From Desulfocapsa sp. (GTDB lineage Bacteria; Desulfobacterota; Desulfobulbia; Desulfobulbales; Desulfocapsaceae), in NCBI GenBank assembly GCA_029934815.1, contig JAOZLM010000010.1, forward strand, positions 1 through 18,309: DNA of 18,309 bases, written 5' to 3'. The position numbers were made by a program, and so were the translations under genes. Shown in pieces: positions 14,879 through 18,309 of the stretch (position 1 is its first letter; each line of letters begins with the position of its first letter). Below the pieces are notes generated by a model that was not told the DNA's origin, ran no database searches, and saw nothing but the letters and a program-made list of their open reading frames with translations.

Positions 14879-15109
14879 CTATTCGAGGATATTCAGGCGG
14901 GATTTTTTGTCTTCTTTTCCCGCAGCAGCAGAGAGCAAGGAGCGCATGGCTCTTGCTGTTCTGCCCTGTTTGCCAATCACCTTGCCAAGATCATCTTTAG
15001 CCACAGAAAGATCTACAAGAATGGTGTCATCTTCTTCCGTGACAGTGACCTGTACATCGTCGGGACTGTCCACCAGTGACCTGGCAATATATGTGATTAG
15101 CTCCTGCAT
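14879..15109 (-). CDS. khpA: KH-domain RNA-binding protein KhpA
   Basis: This 76-residue protein is a single KH domain with the nucleic-acid-binding loop GKQG (46-49) in DLGKVIGKQGRTARAMRSLL. The family (COG1837, YlqC/KhpA) binds RNA and in Firmicutes pairs with KhpB to affect cell division and small RNAs. No khpB (Jag) gene is in this window. The gene sits 6 nt after rpsP, with no strong Shine-Dalgarno, so it depends on the rpsP ribosome flow. The position between rpsP and rimM is conserved in many bacteria. Confidence 0.94.
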   Translation of the reverse strand: MQELITYIARSLVDSPDDVQVTVTEEDDTILVDLSVAKDDLGKVIGKQGRTARAMRSLLSAAAGKEDKKSRLNILE

Positions 15110-15115
15110 AATATA

Positions 15116-15361
15116 TTACTCAGCTGGTGTAACTTTTTTCAGGATAGACTTAACGGTGGTGGAAGGCAGTGCGCCTCTTCCCATCCAGTCTTCAAGTTTT
15201 GCGTTGTCAATTTTAACAACAACAGGATCCTGAAGGGGGTCGTAAGTTCCTACAACATCAAGGAATTTACCATCACGTTTGCACTCACTGTCTGCAACTA
15301 CTATACGATAAAAAGGCTTCTTTTTTCTGCCAAGTCTGGTTAAACGAATTCTAACTGCCAT
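15116..15361 (-). CDS. rpsP: 30S ribosomal protein S16
   Basis: S16 is an early-binding protein needed for 30S assembly. The 81-residue protein has the family start MAVRIRLTRLGRKKKPFYRIVVADSECKRDGKFLDVVGTYDP and the central KLEDWMGRGALPSTTVKSIL. A GGAGGAT Shine-Dalgarno (about 15374-15380) lies 12 nt before ATG 15361, in the 24-nt gap after ffh. No promoter is seen in that gap, so it is read with ffh. Confidence 0.97.
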   Translation of the reverse strand: MAVRIRLTRLGRKKKPFYRIVVADSECKRDGKFLDVVGTYDPLQDPVVVKIDNAKLEDWMGRGALPSTTVKSILKKVTPAE

Positions 15362-15385
15362 TTCCGATATATCCTCCGGATTATA

Positions 15386-16738
15386 TTATCTTCTCATGCC
15401 TTTTGGCATTTTACGTCTTTTCTTGCCAGTCATACGACCGGGTTTGCCACGCATTTTCTTCATCATCTTCAGCATGGCGGCATAGCTTTTAATTACACGG
15501 TTAACATCGGCAACGCCGACACCGGATCCTGCTGCAATACGCTTTCTGCGACTTGCATTGATGATTTTGTGATTCTGCCGTTCCTTTCTGGTCATGGAGC
15601 GAATAATTGCCTCTGTTTTGGCAAGCTCCTTCTCATCAGGTTTGGGTGCATCTTTTAGTTGCTTCAGCTTGTTAATGCCGGGGATCATACCCATGATCTG
15701 ATCCAGCGAACCCATCTTTTTAATTTGCTGAAGCTGCTCAAGGAAATCTTCAAGGGTAAATGTGGATGTTTGAAGTTTCTTGGCAAGCTTGGCTGCTTCT
15801 TTCTGATCAACAACCGATTCTGCTTTCTCAATCAAGGTGAGAACATCACCCATACCGAGAATTCTTGATGCGATACGATCAGGGTGGAAAATCTCAAGTG
15901 CGTCAAGACCTTCACCAACACCTACAAATTTTATGGGCTTGCCGGTGACATGTTTAATGGAAAGAGCTGCACCTCCTCGTGCATCACCTTCCATTTTGGT
16001 CAGGACAACACCACTTATTTCAAGATCCTGATTAAACTTGTCGGCAACGGTAACTGCATCCTGACCCGTCATGGAATCTGCAACAAAAAGCACTTCCGAC
16101 AGCGGTACTGCTCTTTGAATTTCTTTCAACTCACCCATGAGGTCTTCATCAACGTGAAGACGACCGGCGGTATCAAAGATCAGAGTGTCATAGCCTTTAT
16201 CTGATGCAGCGTCTAATGCATTGCGACAGATATCGACTGGTTTCATATCCGTAGTCGACGGATGAACCGGAACATCAAGCCGCTCACCAAGAACAGTTAA
16301 CTGGTCAATGGCAGCAGGGCGGTAAACATCAGCAGGAACCAGATAAGGTTTACGTCCCTTATCTTTTAACATCTTAGCAAGTTTTCCAGCGGTAGTTGTT
16401 TTACCAGAACCCTGTAAACCGGCCATCATGATAGTTACCGGTTGGCGGCCATCAAGACGTATCTGCTCAGTATTGCCACCAAGAAGCTCAACAAGCTCTT
16501 CGTGAACAATCTTTATTACCTGTTGCCCGGGAGAAAGTTTCTTGGTGACTTCAAGCCCAATAGCTTTTTCAGTAATCTTGGCAACAAAATCTTTAACAAC
16601 CTGTAGATTGACATCTGCTTCAAGAAGAGCCATGCGTACTTCCCGCATGGAATCCTTAATATTCTCTTCTGAGAGTTTTCCGGCACCACGAAGTGTTTTG
16701 AAAACGCCTTCGAGGCGGTCTGTTAAATTGTCAAACAT
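15386..16738 (-). CDS. ffh: Signal recognition particle GTPase Ffh (SRP54)
   Basis: Ffh binds 4.5S RNA and signal sequences of nascent membrane proteins, then docks with FtsY. The 450 residues show the N domain (1-95) and the G domain with P-loop GLQGSGKTTT (107-116), DTAGR (189-193) and TKMEGDARGGAALS (247-260). The TKxD position reads TKME here. The Met-rich M domain (about 300-450) has the RNA-binding SRRKRIAAGSG (396-406). The C-terminus is very basic (KKRRKMPKGMRR). The gene follows a sigma70-type promoter (16877-16905) with an untranslated leader of about 130 nt and has no clear Shine-Dalgarno. It heads the ribosome/RNA-modification cluster. Confidence 0.97.
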   Translation of the reverse strand: MFDNLTDRLEGVFKTLRGAGKLSEENIKDSMREVRMALLEADVNLQVVKDFVAKITEKAIGLEVTKKLSPGQQVIKIVHEELVELLGGNTEQIRLDGRQPVTIMMAGLQGSGKTTTAGKLAKMLKDKGRKPYLVPADVYRPAAIDQLTVLGERLDVPVHPSTTDMKPVDICRNALDAASDKGYDTLIFDTAGRLHVDEDLMGELKEIQRAVPLSEVLFVADSMTGQDAVTVADKFNQDLEISGVVLTKMEGDARGGAALSIKHVTGKPIKFVGVGEGLDALEIFHPDRIASRILGMGDVLTLIEKAESVVDQKEAAKLAKKLQTSTFTLEDFLEQLQQIKKMGSLDQIMGMIPGINKLKQLKDAPKPDEKELAKTEAIIRSMTRKERQNHKIINASRRKRIAAGSGVGVADVNRVIKSYAAMLKMMKKMRGKPGRMTGKKRRKMPKGMRR

Positions 16739-16876
16739 GTCAGTTCGTTATTTGTCTATTCAGTATGTTATTGCGGTGGGTTGTTGTAGGCCACCACTCA
16801 AGTTAAGTCAATGCGTTCACGATTTTCCAGCGCCAAAAAGCATGTTATGGAAGGAAAATACAATACAAAACAGAGA

Positions 16877-16905
16877 AAAATACTTAAAAAAAATTATTCT
16901 GTCAA
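16877..16905 (-). promoter_or_regulatory. Sigma70-type promoter for the ffh-rpsP-rimM-trmD cluster
   Basis: On the minus strand a consensus TTGACA (16905-16900) is followed after exactly 17 nt by TATTTT (16882-16877), with an A/T-rich spacer. Transcription would start near 16870, about 130 nt upstream of the ffh ATG and downstream of the MinD-like gene. Confidence 0.6.
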
Positions 16906-16935
16906 GCAACGAACGGTTTTGAGAGGAAAAAAGTG

Positions 16936-17883
16936 TTAAATGGCTATTTTTTCCGGAAGGGATTCCTTTTCATCAGGGGTGGAATTATCCTCGTTTGTCT
17001 GAAAAAGAGCTATTATTTTTTCGAGTTTATCGGCCATCTGGGACATGGCCAGAGACGCCGGAGCGTCAGGACTTAATTCACAGACAGGCATATATGCTTT
17101 CAATGCTTCTGCTATGGCTTTGTCCTCAGGAATGTTGCCAAGGGGTGGGATTTCAATACCAAGGTATTTTGAAACCATCTGCTTGAGTTTGTTTTTATTT
17201 ACTTTTCCATTGGACATGTCTCTGTTTATCACAAGAAGGGGATGGAAATAATATAACGCCTGCTGTGCTTTTTCTTTGGCACCGGCCTGAGTTTGTTCTG
17301 CTAGTTCTAACACTTCGGCAAGTGATGAAAAGCTTTGTTTTTTAAGTGTTGCACTCACCTGGCTAGTGGAGAGAAAACTTCCAAGCACTTTTCGGATGGT
17401 AGCCAGTTGCAGAAAATTATAAAAATCCATAATTGCTGTAGGTTCTGGCAGGGTGACACAAAGCTGGATATCTCCAAACATAAAAAAATCGAGCGAATGG
17501 TAGCTGGTACCTGCGCCAACATCAATGAGGACGACATCAACATCCAACGTTTTCAGGCTACGCAGCAACCGTTGTTTTTCCTGAAAGCTCATATTGGCTG
17601 TTTGTAGTGTGGAATCGTTTCCCGGAATCAGTTGCAGACCGTTCAGGGAATAAAAGGTATGGACCACATCCTGAATGGAGTCCACTTTTCTGGTAAGAAA
17701 ATCAGCAAGCGAATGTTTGGGGTTAAAAAGACCAAAGAGCAGGTGGGCATCGGCACCTCCGATATCAAGATCAACCAGACATACTTTTTTCCCTTTCTTG
17801 GCAAGGAGCAGAGCAAGGTTGCAGAGAATCATTGTTTTCCCTGCTCCGCCTTTTCCCGATCCTATTGAAATGGTGACTGCCAT
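16936..17883 (-). CDS. MinD/ParA-family ATPase (deviant Walker A)
   Basis: This 315-residue cytosolic P-loop ATPase has the MinD/ParA deviant Walker A, GSGKGGAGKT (8-17), with signature Lys K11 and P-loop Lys K16. The A' motif is CLVDLDIGGADAH (35-47) and Walker B is VVLIDVGAGT (117-126). Such proteins dimerise around ATP and position complexes on membranes or DNA. It resembles the FlhG/FleN-like and orphan MinD proteins of Desulfobacterota more than true MinD. I see no amphipathic membrane-binding helix at the C-terminus, which ends in an acidic, Ser-rich tail. An insertion (about 180-215) interrupts the fold. It lies 35 nt after a zinc-ribbon gene and before ffh. No flagellar, min or par partner genes are near. 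Cargo unknown. Confidence 0.85.
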   Translation of the reverse strand: MAVTISIGSGKGGAGKTMILCNLALLLAKKGKKVCLVDLDIGGADAHLLFGLFNPKHSLADFLTRKVDSIQDVVHTFYSLNGLQLIPGNDSTLQTANMSFQEKQRLLRSLKTLDVDVVLIDVGAGTSYHSLDFFMFGDIQLCVTLPEPTAIMDFYNFLQLATIRKVLGSFLSTSQVSATLKKQSFSSLAEVLELAEQTQAGAKEKAQQALYYFHPLLVINRDMSNGKVNKNKLKQMVSKYLGIEIPPLGNIPEDKAIAEALKAYMPVCELSPDAPASLAMSQMADKLEKIIALFQTNEDNSTPDEKESLPEKIAI

Positions 17884-17918
17884 GTCTGTCTAACCTTGCC
17901 GTTGCAGAAATGAGTTAT

Positions 17919-18230
17919 TTATTTCTTTGCTTTTCGCCTGTTGCGAATCTTGTAAATAAGTTTTGCTGATTTTAATATTTCAGCCATATTTGTTTTTTTG
18001 TCTGCAGATCCACTCCACAGTTGCCACCCCTCCTTTGAATGCAGGGTTAGCTTCCCATTTTCACAGCTTAATGTCGCATCAATGAGAATGTCGGTAGCTT
18101 CAGGTCTTACTGGCTTTGGTGCCAATGCCGCAAGAACCGGTTTTGCATGTTGGATACAGGAGGAGCAGAGCTCGGATGAGTCCTTTCCAAACAGATTGAG
18201 TACTCCGCCGCAATCTTTGCAAAATTTCAT
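17919..18230 (-). CDS. Small C4 zinc-ribbon protein of unknown function
   Basis: The 103-residue protein begins MKFCKDCGG and has two Cys pairs, C4-x2-C7 and C22-x2-C25, the pattern of a zinc ribbon. The middle (about 45-75) looks like a small beta domain (ILIDATLSCENGKLTLHSKEGWQLWSG) and the C-terminus is very basic (IYKIRNRRKAKK), which could contact nucleic acid. I do not recognise a named family. It lies 35 nt before the MinD-like ATPase on the same strand, so the two are probably co-transcribed. The start ATG 18230 lacks a strong Shine-Dalgarno and is 12 nt from the end of the preceding frame. Confidence 0.7.
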   Translation of the reverse strand: MKFCKDCGGVLNLFGKDSSELCSSCIQHAKPVLAALAPKPVRPEATDILIDATLSCENGKLTLHSKEGWQLWSGSADKKTNMAEILKSAKLIYKIRNRRKAKK

Positions 18231-18242
18231 TAGCTAACAGTT

Positions 18243-18309
18243 TTAGTATATACAATATTTTCCATGTTCACTCGTTTCTATGGTCACTTTTCTATCTTTT
18301 CGGCCAGAT
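18243..18309 (-). CDS. Possible 3' end of an upstream gene
   Basis: One minus-strand frame is open from the right edge and stops at TAA 18245-18243 after about 21 codons (…KVTIETSEHGKYCIY). The stop lies 12 nt before the zinc-ribbon start, the spacing seen elsewhere in this cluster. The other two frames carry stops. The fragment is too short to identify, and it could be an open frame by chance. Confidence 0.3.
   Translation of the reverse strand, partial: SGRKDRKVTIETSEHGKYCIY

Noticed and set aside
16925..16954. Terminator after the MinD-like gene
   Set aside because: The GGAAAAAA/TTTTTTCC stem is nearly all A-T, overlaps the end of the gene and lacks a trailing U-tract.
1..18309. CRISPR array, tRNA, rRNA, insertion sequence or prophage genes
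   Set aside because: No regularly spaced repeats, cloverleaf genes, transposase or phage proteins were seen; the window is continuous housekeeping DNA.

Overview
The window looks like chromosomal DNA from a Gram-negative bacterium of the Desulfobacterota (former Deltaproteobacteria), most likely a member of the Desulfobulbales. This is inferred from three things: the order ffh-rpsP-khpA-rimM-trmD-(SPOUT methyltransferase)-rplS-rnhB-yraN, the TrpB2-type tryptophan synthase beta chain, and the large fused B12/radical-SAM-DUF2344 protein. Several lipoproteins with clear lipoboxes confirm an outer-membrane cell plan. Composition is moderately AT-leaning and even. I see no insertion sequence, phage, CRISPR, tRNA or rRNA.

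Almost everything is on the minus strand, so it is described here in transcription order from the right edge. A tiny gene end (18243-18309), a C4 zinc-ribbon protein (17919-18230) and a MinD/ParA-type ATPase (16936-17883) precede a good sigma70-type promoter (16877-16905). That promoter drives a long housekeeping cluster: ffh, rpsP, khpA, rimM, trmD, a PF09936-type SPOUT RNA methyltransferase, then (after a REP-like palindrome and a possible leader hairpin) rplS, rnhB, yraN, pdxA, tmk, a TPR lipoprotein and a LolB-like lipoprotein. Junctions are tight, with overlaps of 4 to 11 nt and several non-ATG starts, which points to translational coupling. The theme is ribosome and protein-export biogenesis, followed by small-molecule enzymes and ending in envelope lipoproteins.

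A single plus-strand gene (6257-7228) encodes an exported protein with two AMIN-like domains separated by an acidic Val/Glu-rich linker. It converges on the LolB-like gene with only 7 nt between stop codons. Left of it, on the minus strand, lie the 849-residue radical SAM protein, trpB (TrpB2 type) and a PBP4-class D-Ala-D-Ala carboxypeptidase (dacB).

The far left holds a 431-nt gene-free stretch with a perfect 36-bp palindrome, a promoter, and the 5' part of a lipoprotein gene running off the edge.

The window is mostly conserved housekeeping DNA, and no obvious new multi-gene system stands out. The points most worth following are: (i) a candidate LolB for a phylum where LolB is hard to find, in the same TPR-lipoprotein neighbourhood as proteobacterial lolB; (ii) an intrinsic terminator whose stem and U-tract also encode the signal peptide of dacB; (iii) the nested perfect palindromes at 674-718; (iv) the MinD-like ATPase/zinc-ribbon pair next to ffh; and (v) the duplicated AMIN protein.
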